Assembly: GCA_004352715.1 (NCBI GenBank)
Contig: SCFE01000067.1
Span: 1,729,227-1,793,226, forward strand
DNA: 64,000 bases
Source of the DNA: Hofstenia miamia
Taxonomy: Eukaryota > Xenacoelomorpha > Acoela
Direction of reading: 5' to 3'
A model generated the notes under the pieces. That model was not told the origin of the DNA and ran no database searches. It was given only the letters and a program-made list of their open reading frames with translations. Shown piece after piece: positions 46,535-57,689 of this stretch (the first letter of the stretch is position 1; every line of letters begins with the position of its first letter). The position numbers and the translations under genes are program-made.

Positions 46535-46929
46535 AGTTGGTTTAGCTTAATTAAGTTATTTCCTAAATTAGTAGGAAAGGGAGTTCTCCAATTTCAGTCT
46601 TGAATTACACTTAAATCCGTTTTAATAAATTATCTCTTCTTCGAGAAGTCTTCCACATAACTAATTTGAAATCATGATATAATTTCTTCATATAATTCTT
46701 TTTATAGTTTCCTCTCCATGTAAGTTCACTTTTAATGAAGCATTAATTTTCACTTTCACTGGTTTTTGAAAGTAGAATATAAAAACAAAGAATGTTTGCA
46801 AAAACTAATTGCATTCGATAGTTAATTTTATTGCGAATTTGAAGGTTTTTGCTGGAGATTATTGGTTAATGTACTACTGAAACAATAAATAGGAAGCCAT
46901 TCGAGTAAGTTAAAACAAATTTAATAAGC
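46535..46929. other. Gene-free stretch
   Basis: AT-rich, nothing recognised. The left inverted end of the Tc1 relic may lie here or inside the gap. Confidence 0.45.
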
Positions 46930-47612
46930 AATCTGGGAAATGGATTATTAGAGAAATCCATGAGGATCTGCGAATTATCTGCACCTGGATTGAATTGGAA
47001 TCTAAAAAATTCTACTGTTGATGCGATTGGTTGGAAAAAATTGCGGATTTTTTTGCGGATTCACAGTTTTTTCTCACATTTTTTGCTTTTTTATTTTATA
47101 TTCAAAGTGACACGCTTTTGCACTGGTGCCGGAAAAAGAAACCTCAAATCCCGACGTCAAAGTTCTTGTCTTCTGTGATGGTCTGGGGTGCCTTAAGTTC
47201 GAAAGGATTTTATCTGACGACTATTTCGGGCAATGTAGATAGCCGAAAATACTGTTCAATTATCAGTGAGTTTATGCTCTACACAAACACTTTTTCCGGA
47301 AGGATGGGTTCTCCAACAAGATGGAGCAACTCCTCATACTTCAAGGTACACGAGAATTTCTTCCAAGACGAAAACTTAGAAGTTTTGCAATGGCCTGCAA
47401 ACTCTCCTGACTTGTCGCCGATTGAGAATATGTGGAAATTTATAAAGGATATAGTGGAAAGAAAGGTACCAACAACCAAAGGCGAACTTATCGAAGAAAT
47501 TCAAGCTGCTGCAGGCAGAATTTCAAGGGAAGTGCAACAAAATTTGTTCAATTCGATACCCAGACGATTAAGTCTCTGCATCTCGCCCTCTGATGAAACA
47601 ATTGCTTATTGA
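46930..47612 (+). pseudogene. Tc1-type transposase remnant
   Basis: The catalytic region is recognisable. WKKIADFFADSQF-like text (about 47031) marks the first-D region, now lost. Then RKKKPQIPTSKF, VMVWGALSSKGFYL and YCSIISEFML follow. In a second frame LFPEGWVLQQDGATPHTSRY (47290-47349) holds the second catalytic D. Back in the first frame come LEVLQWPANSPDLSPIENMW (third residue region, D and E present), LIEEIQAAAG and NSIPRRL, with the stop at 47610-47612. The two frame switches around 47288 and 47350 compensate each other. The N-terminus and inverted ends are not visible. This belongs to the DD34E Tc1 group. Confidence 0.78.
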
Positions 47613-48173
47613 GGGACACCATAAGATAGACCACTTTTTTCTGTTTATTTTATATGTTATTCGTGTTTTTGTATTGTCTCAACTTTGAGAAATGCAATGT
47701 ATAAAATTACTAATGTATCTAATTTTTTTGTCGCGTAGTATAAGAGTCTCTACTAGAGTTAATGACCAGCTGACAGTAATCTATCAACTATTCAACTTGA
47801 TTATTTTAACTTCTATATTGAAATACTTTTCAGGAAACACAGTGACTTCATTTTCATCATCAAATCTAATCAGTTTGACATGGTTTTACCACAAATTGAA
47901 CAACCACCGATCACATAAGTTGAGATTGAGGGAGTATGGTTTTTGCCACAATAGTTCCATGCCTCTTCAGTTAATAAAATATCGGGGAAATGTTGCCACT
48001 TGTGGTCTAGCAATTGCCCAATGAGAGCAACAAACAGGTAGGCGTGTTGAATCTGTACCTTGTATGCAGAAAAATGCACAAAATGTTCTGAATCGACTGC
48101 TTAGCCACTTGTTGCTGCAATATGAAACTTCTCATTTAGAGCAAGCATTACGAAGAGCATGGTTTTTTGTTAG
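47613..48173. other. Gene-free stretch
   Basis: Frames on both strands (47692-48024 plus, 47870-48079 minus) are not recognised, although the minus frame has a CSICGK pair that could belong to an old zinc-finger domain. Confidence 0.4.
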
Positions 48174-48730
48174 TCAGACCCTGTCGTGGAATAACTGGTT
48201 TTGTATCATTTTCTGCAACCCAGAAGTTATTTCATCTCTTTGATTGTAGTGGGAAGAAATGAACCCATCATCCTGAAATAGATATCGCAGAGTTTGCAGA
48301 GCTTGTTGTTCTCACTCAGAGTGGGAGACACCCGGGTCAAGCAAATGTAACAACGATGCAATTTGCCATGATGTATTTGTCTAATCAGCTCATGATTAAT
48401 ACAAATTACATTTTGCATTTGTGAAAGATGGCGATCACTAACAATCGGCACCTCGGTTTTAGTCACATTTTCAGAAGTGACAGATACTGGTCGACCCAAT
48501 ATCGTGGATGTTGATGTTGATACTGACGATGAAGTTTGATAAATTGTTGTTCATTGAGGAATAGCAATATCTGAGCACAATGTAAAGAGGTCACTGAACA
48601 TTTTATCTGCTGATTCACCAAGGTTAATTCGAATTGAAACATAAAATTTGAAATTATCCTTCATCTCGCTACAGTGATTTACGTACCTTGCAAATAGTCT
48701 AAAATAAATCAAAGAATTGATTAAATAAAC
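48174..48730 (-). pseudogene. Possible piggyBac-type transposase C-terminal zinc-finger fragment
   Basis: Minus strand. The 48499-48227 frame reads SDRHLSQMQNV, then INHELIRQ, KLHRCYICLTRV and NNKLCKLCDIYF. After one frame change the tail GFISSHYNQRDE follows, to a stop at 48174. The arrangement H...RC-x2-C...C-x2-C-x-(V/I)...F-x-x-x-H resembles the cysteine-rich tail of piggyBac transposases, where CxxC pairs precede C-F-x-x-Y-H. The region upstream (INLGESADKMFSDLF near 48620) is unassigned. The catalytic aspartates are not present, so another transposase family is possible. Confidence 0.35.
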
Positions 48731-51700
48731 ATAACATTAATTATGCGTAGATATTTATAGTCCTATTGAGTAATAAAAGTATAAGAAATGTTTAATTCTT
48801 TTTTAATCACACCAAGTATGATCGGATCATTGCCTTTGTGAGACTGGCATCGATGTGATATAAACTAATCTATTTTGGCATCTCGTTTTTATATCAACGT
48901 TTTCAGATTGAACAATTGACTTATCCCCAAGGCTTCATCGCTTAACTTTTCCGTTTCTTGCATTTTTTTTATTTCCAAGACCCAAATACATTGCGTGTAT
49001 ACAATCAACAACTCATTGGCTTGATTTTTCATTGCTTTTTATAATTTTTTCACTATTTCGATCGTAAGGAAATTAACATTGCTTAATATCTAATGCGTGC
49101 TTTGTTTTGCATGCTGTTGAAATGAAACACAGTTTTCAACTGATTTATTCACTGGATCACTACCTTAACAAAGCATTTTAACGGGTTCCCTTTACACTAT
49201 CTAAATTTTTCAATAATTTATTAAGAATGTCTACATTTGCAAATATATTAGAAGGTATTATTGTCTTATCATTTTCCGTTGTAAACTGAAATGTGAATTT
49301 TTTACCGCGTAATTCGAAATAATGCTAGAAGTTGATCTGAATAAATCATATACAATTATTAATGTAAGTAACAGAAAAAATCTAAGGCAAGCGTTGTTAT
49401 TGGGGACGAAGTTTACTTTCATCTGTGAATTTCGGGATTGAAAGGGAAAAAATTCTACTTGAAATGCCCTGAGCCGAATATTGTAAATCCATAGTAACCA
49501 CCTCCAGTGAACATTAAAATTTTGAAGTTTGGAAATGTGGGGATGAATTAGATTTTGATAAATGGTAAAAGGGGTGAATCGACAATCAAGCCTGAGAACC
49601 CTTGATCTAAGATTTCTCAAATGTATTGAATTTTATGGAATGGTGGGAAGAGAAATTGGCACGTATTTCATGTATTACTAAATAGCACGAAAGTTTTTGG
49701 TTATTTAATTTTAATCGTTTTTTAGTATGGAATACTATTTCTTAACTGTTTAACAGTAAATGTGGAGTAATTTTATTCTTTTATTTGTAGTTTTAGTGGT
49801 ATACTGTGCCAGGACCTACTTAAAATAAGACGAGGTCATCTATAACATTGCAATGAAATTGGAGGCGAAACCATCAATTGTGCAAGCAACAAAATGTTTA
49901 TAGAATTTTTGAATTAGCGTTTTAAGATGACTGATTTATTCAAAAGGGATATTTAAAACCCCAGTAAAAAGTAGTGTGACATGTCGTTAGTATTAGTTCT
50001 TCGTTTAAAATAAGTTGAAGTAAATTATGAATAAATATTTTTATAGAATGTAATTAATTAATAAATTAACAATTATAAACTCGAGTATTATCAATTGTTA
50101 AGATTTTTACAATTGTAGACAATAAACTGATTATTTAATCGCCTCCTATTTTCATTGCCCGCTGTGGATGGCCGGCAGTATTTATTTCTCCAATTTCGAG
50201 TCAAACCTAGTTTTGTACAAGAGATTTGTAGGATTTATCATTTTAACATTGAAATAGGTCTAAATGATCGGCTCATTCCAAATAGTATGATCATTGAAAT
50301 CTTAGATGCGCCATTGAATTCTATGATATTTTTTTTACAAGCAAGCACAAAATTTGTAGTTAATTTGTTGTCGGAAAATTATTGATGAATATTGCCTTGC
50401 TTTAAGTCTTTCATGTAACCTCACATCTAACTATCACACTTTTAGTTTTTTGCATTTATGTTTATAATTCTTTGTTCGTCGTCTTAGATTGTTGGAAACT
50501 AAAGCCATTGTTTTAGATGTATGTGCGAGAGTTATTGCGCGTTTTTGCCCCACAATTTTACGCTCATCTGAAAACCTTGGATGAAGATGCTTTGGAGTTG
50601 CTTTTCTGCCATAGGTTTGTTCCTCTTAGTAGTCGAAGTAAATAGCTGATTATTTAGATGGATTCTACTGTGCTTCAAACGAGAGTTTGTAGAGGCAGAC
50701 GCTTTAAGAATCTGGGAAGCTTGTTGGGCGCAGTATGATACCACATATTTCCACATATTTATTTGCGTAGCAATTGTCAAACTTTATGGTGCTGATGTTG
50801 TCGAGCGGCGATTGGCTGCTGATGATATTCTGTTACATTTCAGCAATCTAGCAATGCATATGAGTTGTTCACTTGTGTTGAAAATGGCAAGTATTTTGTA
50901 CTCTGGATCGAAGGTGTTTGCGGATTAGTTTCAACGGACCATACTACGTTGAACTTTTCTCTTACATATAATAATCAGTTTAGTTTGTATTCAATATCAC
51001 ACAGCTTTTTTCATAATGCTGAAACTTTGCTTAAAGCAAAATATTACAACAAATATATAGGACATTTTAGAACAATTACGTCTTTCTAAAATATAGTGAA
51101 ATTAAATTCGTTTGGTAAACCATGAGTTGGAATCATTTTCTCGTTTTAGGCTGAATTGTATTTTTTCACTCCTTACATGTAATCTTTATCCACATTTATA
51201 CTGGAACCTTGTTTAAAGTGGCCCGCAGTCAGATATTTTGCACCACAACTTGACTAAACTCGTAGTATTGGGATCCATGATCGGAACTATGGTTGACAAA
51301 TTCAAATAATATTCTCGTATGCATATGTATCTAAATTTTTAACTTTCATTATATGTGAATGTTATGTAATTTATATTGTAATGTTACAAAATTTCATACC
51401 TGTATGGTTGATTGTAAATTTATTGCTAGATTGAATTTCTTCGATTAATAATTCTGAAATGTCTCCTCCATAATTCGATTATTTTTTGTCATCCTGAAAT
51501 TGTCTACCTTTGGATACCAGACATTTAAAAGATTATATTAAGTGAATTGTTCTATTTCAAATTCTAAAAATTATTTCAAAAACAAACAAGTTCCTGAAAT
51601 GTAGTATATTAATTCGTTTAAGATGTTAAATTCATGTTATTGTAGATATCAGAACCTGAATTAGCGCAAGACATTTAGTTGTATCTAATATAATTTCATA

Positions 51701-52560
51701 GTAACCATCATCTCATATTTAATATCCATGAATAATAGGAAAATCTATTTAAAATTTCTTTTTTCATCCAAAGCTTCATTTGCATCCAGTAGTTGTTTGA
51801 AATTTTAGAATGGCAATTGTTCATTTTCATTTATTCTTTCGAAGTATCAGATTTATGATGCATTTAATTGATTATGAAAACGTCTTTTTCATGCTATTTT
51901 AGGTTTATAATTATTTTCATGAAATGTTAATTGAAATCATGTCCAATAAATTTCATTTGTTGTGCGTCATAATTCAATAGTTTAACGCAATTTGTCAAGC
52001 GTAAGAATAGCAGTTGAAATTAATTTATCCTCAATTTGTTCTGAATTGTTTTTATCTCTGTGCGACAAACACTACCAAGATCACATTTGGAGTTTAACTC
52101 AGTGTTCTCGATCCAAAAAAACCTGATTTTCAATATCTTTTATAACTTGATTCCCTTCTTTTGCACCCAATCCGATCGCAAACTCAAATATTTTGAGAAC
52201 GCTGTCCTATACTCAATATACCAGGCTTTATTATGAGACAGTCATCAACTTCTGTTTTAGCTCATCTAAATGCTGATCGTACTATTCTCGTTGACCTTAG
52301 TTCTGAATGGTCAAAACTATGTCTCTGCAAATGTTTGCAGACTCAAACACTTTTTTATGTCCCAAAATATTTATCAAAACAATGTTAAGAGCTGAAGATC
52401 AATACTTAAACTTCTGTATTATTTTATAATCACCAAAAATGTTTCCTGAAGTCGTCTACGTTTTAAAAATTTTACTTTGTACATGTACGAGCCCTTTGAA
52501 ATACACGTCTGTATTAATATCTACCCGCACTATAAAGCGCCTTATACCTGATAGACAACT
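48731..52560. other. Gene-free stretch
   Basis: No gene supported in almost 4 kb. The frames at 49258-49620 minus, 50155-50385 plus, 50532-50780 minus and 50865-51089 plus have no recognisable motifs. Distal promoter or 5' exons of the TBC gene could lie here but cannot be seen. Confidence 0.45.
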
Positions 52561-52569
52561 ATCAACTCT

Positions 52570-54200
52570 TTTGTTTGGATGCGAAATCTATTAAGAATAA
52601 TGTTGATGAATTAATAATAATCGCTACAGGGCATAAATGTGATTTTATCTTAATTCTTGAAACCTGGCTGCTTTAAACTCGCTGACTATCAAAATCCAAT
52701 GTCTTGAATCTAGCAATATTCTATTGGAAATTGAGTTAATTCTTCTCAAATGGCAATGCAATGTTGTATATTGCCAGTGTATACATATACATACCACCAT
52801 CCTTAAGTTCCGTCTGTAACAAGAAGATATCAGAATATTTTGTTGACCCTGTAGATAACTCCTTTATCAACAGAAATTTTAAAAATTATTTTTTGTGTCG
52901 ATTTTAGTAATACATTTATGCAACAGGAACTCAATGATCTACTAATCCAACTTAATCTGGTGAACATATCGACAGCTGCAATTCACTGTAAATCTATTAT
53001 TTGTCTAGTACTAATCAGTCACAATCTCGTAGATATCTTCAAACCTGTTAGACTTCTACCACCCAAATGAAAGGCAAAAGGCAGAATGACTTTGATCACT
53101 CTCTAGCTATTTAGTAAAAATCACATTTCAATTAAACAAAGTATTTGATTTAAGGAAATCCAAAATTAATGAAACTCCAAGTTCCCCGAGTAAAACTGAT
53201 ATGCTCTCACTACTGTATCATCCGGGCGATATCAACGAAAAAATTTTTTAGACACACAGTAAATAATTATTGCACAACATATCTAGAATATCATGGCTAA
53301 AAATGATGAACACTTTTACAAACAAGAATCACAACAAAATGGAATACCAAGATTAGATTAGCAAAACAAAGTAGGATCAACCACAACGAGAATGTCAAGA
53401 ATTTTTGGAAACTAATCAAAGATATTTGAGGTAATAAAAACTCAAATATTTCTATAATTTCACTATTTGCGAATGAAAAAATATTGAAATGACGTTTGCG
53501 AAAGATACGTGAAGAATTGTGCAGCTTTTAGTTCTAGCACTTTGATTGACTACTCATAATCACAACAACATTGAACTCCGGGCATTTACCCGTGGATCCC
53601 TTCAACGTTTTTTTGAAACTATAATTTACACGTGCGTAAATCGATGTACAGATATTAAATCATTTCAAATTTTTATGAAGCGGCAACACTCATATTGACA
53701 GATGCTCCCAGATTGCAATTGCACTTGCTAATGTTATTGCAAGTTGTTAGATTCAGTATTTCAAAGCGTCGTGCAGTGTCGTTATTACCAATTCCATGAA
53801 TGCTAGAAAAAATTGCTCTCAAATCTATTTTTCTATTTATCAAACAAAACTGACAAATCACAATTCACCTACAAATATATTGTCCACTGCCTATGCCTTA
53901 ATCGCACTGTTGGATAACGCAATGAAAGTATTGGATAACAACTATGTATCAGATATAATATTACAAGTATTTTACTTCTCAAATGCCTTTGATACAATAT
54001 CTCATCAAGGATTCCTTGGGTAATCAAATTCACTTCGTTTTCCATCAGGTTTAGTTTAGGGTTACCTGGATAATAGAAAAATGCAGAAAAATTTAGGCCA
54101 AAATATTCTTGTTACATTTAGCGGGTCACAGGGCTCAATAATGAGTGCTGTTTCTTTTCGGCCTCTACATATCTGACATTTCAGTCTGTAAAATACTTAA
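52570..54200 (+). mobile_element. Decayed LINE, plus strand
   Basis: LDAKSIKNNVDELI and CDFILILETWL (52575-52674) are the start and catalytic-E motif of an APE-type endonuclease. NFWKLIKDI near 53405 lies in the EN-RT linker. SPTNILSTAYALIALLDNAM, then FYFSNAFDTISHQ (53870-54007), mark the RT region from the pre-A helix to motif A (F-S-x-A-F-D-T-I). SGSQGSIMSAVSFRPLHISD (54121-54180) is a worn motif B (GVPQGSxLGPxLF-x-x-Y-I-x-D). The order is correct for one element. Stops are frequent; the ends are not found. Confidence 0.65.
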
Positions 54201-55960
54201 GAATTTAATTCAACAAGCCATCTGAAATGGAATTATCAAATTGACGATATCATCTCAGAATCCAGCAGTAGATTGACTGTTTTATCTAGTTTCAAAAACA
54301 TTTGTTCTGTAAAAACTAAAGCTGATCTAGAATTCTTTGATATCATTATTTGATTATAGTTCTTCTGCCTTTGTTTCTCTGCCTAACAAGTTAAGTCATA
54401 ATTGGCAACGATTTTGAGGTTACATATAATCAACCCTTAATTTTGTTTGTTAATACATTAAAACTGATCATATGCTGAGTCCTCTCACCCCTAAAAGATT
54501 ACCTGCATCTCAACATTCTGCACTGGCAAATCTAAAAACCTGAAAGGAGAAAAATTCAATTCATTCTAACTTGCAATATTAAGAATATTCATTGCTTTAC
54601 TGTTACAAAAATTATGCGAGGAATTATGTCGTCTGACCCTACAATGAAAGAGTTACAGGATATGATGTGAGTGTAATGAATTACTAATTTCGCTTTAGGA
54701 ACTATTTGTTGATGTTGATTGTTTCGCTGTACAAATATACGATAATACTATAAGCTTCTGAAATAGGCTATGAAATTAACTGCCAGAAGATTCATGTAAG
54801 ATCAAAATCAGCAAAATCTAAATAATCTAGCGGCGCTTTCCCAGAGCATTTAAATGAAATAAAAAACCAAAAATGGATCCTAATGAAACATCAATATCAA
54901 TGCGAAAATTCAAAATGTACTTGGTGATTATAATTTGTAGTTAACAAGTTATAGGTTACAAAAGTGTGATTGTAACCAAAATTTTTAGGATTAATATATA
55001 CATAGAACTATATGCGTATGGCAACGATCGAACCATGCTGTCGTGATAAAATTGTGAAGTAGCCGTAAATAATATATTGCTATGAATTTGAAAGTTCAGT
55101 AATAGGATGGTTGGCAAAATAAACAAAGTTTTCGTTAAACTTGTAAAGGTGATGCCATTTTATTATAGTTGAGCGTTCTTTAGTATATTAGTTACTACAT
55201 CGATTTTCTATTTTGTTTGCACTTTATTTGAAATTTAAAGAACTTTTGACTGTGAGCTCAATTATTAGTTTCAACACCAAAACCTCTGTGAAAGAACATC
55301 ATCCACGATATATTTTATAGCTAACCTGAAATGATCATAGGTGTAGTCGACTTCAGCACATAAGCTAACGTTTAATATATTTATATTTAGGCTCGAAGCT
55401 TGCTGTTTCAGTTCAAAAGTAAGATGCGCATTCCCTGTACCCTCCATTCACTGCATCAAATATGTGATAGATCTTCTAGAAGACAGCCGGTGCGTGTACT
55501 GTGTACTGGACATGGTCCTGAAAGATATCAAAGGTCGACATCCAACACATAGCGACTACGCTCGCAAATATTAAGGTTAGTGATTTATCTATTGAAACAT
55601 ATCATTGAAAGTTATAGAGCGATGACAATTAAAAATGTGCGCCTTTGGGTTTCATTACATTACTATGAATTATGAATACTGCTGTTTGTGACACATTTTA
55701 ATTTTGTTTCCATGGCATAACCACGAATGTTGAATTGCACACGACGCACTTCAATGGTTCTTGAATGGTGTGTTTACTTAAAAATAAATGATTGAGATTA
55801 ATTGTTGATACCATGTGTTTTAGACTGCCTGATCATTTGAAGTTTACTTGGTTAATTAATAAAGGACCCGGATTAGCTAAGAAACAAATAGAAATATACT
55901 GTCAAAACGTTATATTTAACCTAATATATACAATAGTTTTTAACATCACATGCAAAGATC
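54201..55960. other. LINE-derived or gene-free stretch
   Basis: The left part may continue the LINE 3' region (for example near 54610) but nothing firm is readable. The frame at 55792-56016 overlaps the mariner relic in antisense and is not supported. Confidence 0.4.
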
Positions 55961-56236
55961 TTTATCCAGCGACGTGCCAAATCTTCGAATGCTTGCTCAA
56001 GAAACTCAAGTGTTGAGGTTGAAAACTGGCTCTCCACAAACAATTGCAATTCACTGAGTGTCGGAAAATGTTTTCTGTGCAATGCCTTATTCAGATGCTT
56101 AAATACATGAAAATCTGACGTAGTGATCTGCGAATATCTGAACAAAAAATATTTTTTCAAATACTCGTTTTTTGTATCATTGAAAGCATTCTCTTTAAAA
56201 TTTTCCGCATGAAGTTGTGATGGATTTCTCAAAAGA

Positions 56237-56240
<4 letters not shown>
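55961..56240 (-). pseudogene. mariner-type transposase C-terminal fragment
   Basis: Minus strand from about 56235: QLHAEN (second-D region, D replaced), NDTKNEYLKKYFLFRYS, TTSDFHVFKHLNKALHRKHF (third catalytic D retained, the S-D-F-H-(L/V)-F motif), LFVESQFSTST, FLEQAFEDLARRWIK. These are in correct mariner order, and the text is continuous for about 90 codons. An (AT)n run replaces the upstream part. It appears to be a different lineage from the 36-41 kb mariner. Confidence 0.68.

Positions 56241-56277
<37 letters not shown>
56241..56277. repeat. (AT)n microsatellite
   Basis: About 18 AT dinucleotides abutting the truncated mariner fragment. Confidence 0.95.
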
Positions 56278-56278
<1 letters not shown>

Positions 56279-57689
56279 CGTATATTATAATAGATTACAC
56301 TGTAAATTAATGCCAATGTCAAAATACTAATGATATTAGAAGTAATTGCATTTATGCTAAACAGGAGATCCAAATGACTTTATCTTAATTGCATTTTCAA
56401 TTAAAATCATACTACAAAACTGCATAACTAGCCTAAATTTAAGGGTGGCAGGTTATGATTTAGTAGGAATAAGCTGCCCCCATGTTTTAGCTGCTTCTTT
56501 TACAAATTTGGTTCTGTCATATTTTTGTCGTTGCTTGCCATTCAGCTTCAATGACATATTTTTGAAGCTCACAATATTATACCACTGCGTTGCATTTTGA
56601 TTACTCGGAAGAGCTGCATTGAATTCCTCCGTTGATTGTTTATTATTCCTCAAATACACCTAACTATAGATAAGCGGCAGGTGTCAACTTTCCCTGTTAA
56701 TTTTTAATAATTTACTAATTCAATTTCTTTTACTTATCTCATTCTTTAATAAAATTGTTGGTACAATGATTACTAGTTTTAGCATTCTACGTTAAACTTT
56801 TAAAAATAATATCCCAACATTCTATTTAATTGTTTCCTGCAAATATGACCCCGTTGTTCTGTTTCTTTAATTAGCATGTGTGAACTCATTTTCTTAGACT
56901 TCTTCAAGCAATAAGTGTATGTAATTGACGAATTTATGATTTTCATAATAAGAAATAGATCGTTTGACATTAATTTAAATTCGTGGTAAATGTGGAGGGA
57001 AGATTTTCTTTGAAATGGTTATAAAAATATTACCGTCTGATGCTGTTCTCATTATCTCATTAATTTCAAAGTCTTTCTTACAAAGCTAAGCGATTGGCAA
57101 TGAAGAGGAACAATAACGAGCTTTAAGCAGTTCATCATCAATGCGACATTTATTATTCCCTTTCTATCCGAACACTTTCCGAGTTTTTCCAATCGAAATA
57201 TAATGAAACTGGAGTCGCTCATCTTAAAGCAGTTTCATCCCCTTTCTCAACCAGTGCAGTTCAATTGCAGCACGCCTTAATTTTATAAATCATATTTCCC
57301 TGAAAATATCTAATTTTATTGAGCTCATCCTGCGATATTCCACTGTAAATTGATCACTACTTTGATTATTTGCAAAATCCATTATTAAGCTATAAATGCT
57401 TTACTATGACCAGAGGCTTAAAATAGGTGCATTGTAGACCTGCAATCAGGGTTGGAGAAAACCCTTTATACAAACCTTATTTCATTTTTTGATTCTGTTT
57501 TCACCAAATACGTTTCGGTTTGCATCTATGATTAGAAACAGAAACTATCTATGAAATGTCTATATCGGTCTTCACAAGAGGTGGAAGCAGATTGTGAAAA
57601 CCACGTGAAAATAAATAGTAAAAATGAGCATTTTGATTCATGCATTGCTTTCAATAACCTAACACTGACAATCAGCAATATCCCTTTAG
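56278..57689. other. Region upstream of the visible TBC exons
   Basis: No confident exon. A 68-codon minus frame at 56453-56659 (ending KFVKEAAKTWGQLIPTKS) and a plus frame at 57551-57733 are unrecognised. The intron acceptor TTTAG at 57685-57689 precedes the first visible TBC-gene exon. Confidence 0.45.

Noticed and set aside
45487-46550. About 350-codon frames
   Set aside because: Entirely N plus an AT repeat.
55921-56373. 150-codon minus-strand gene including a poly-IY stretch
   Set aside because: The upstream third is an (AT)n microsatellite; only the mariner-like part is supported.
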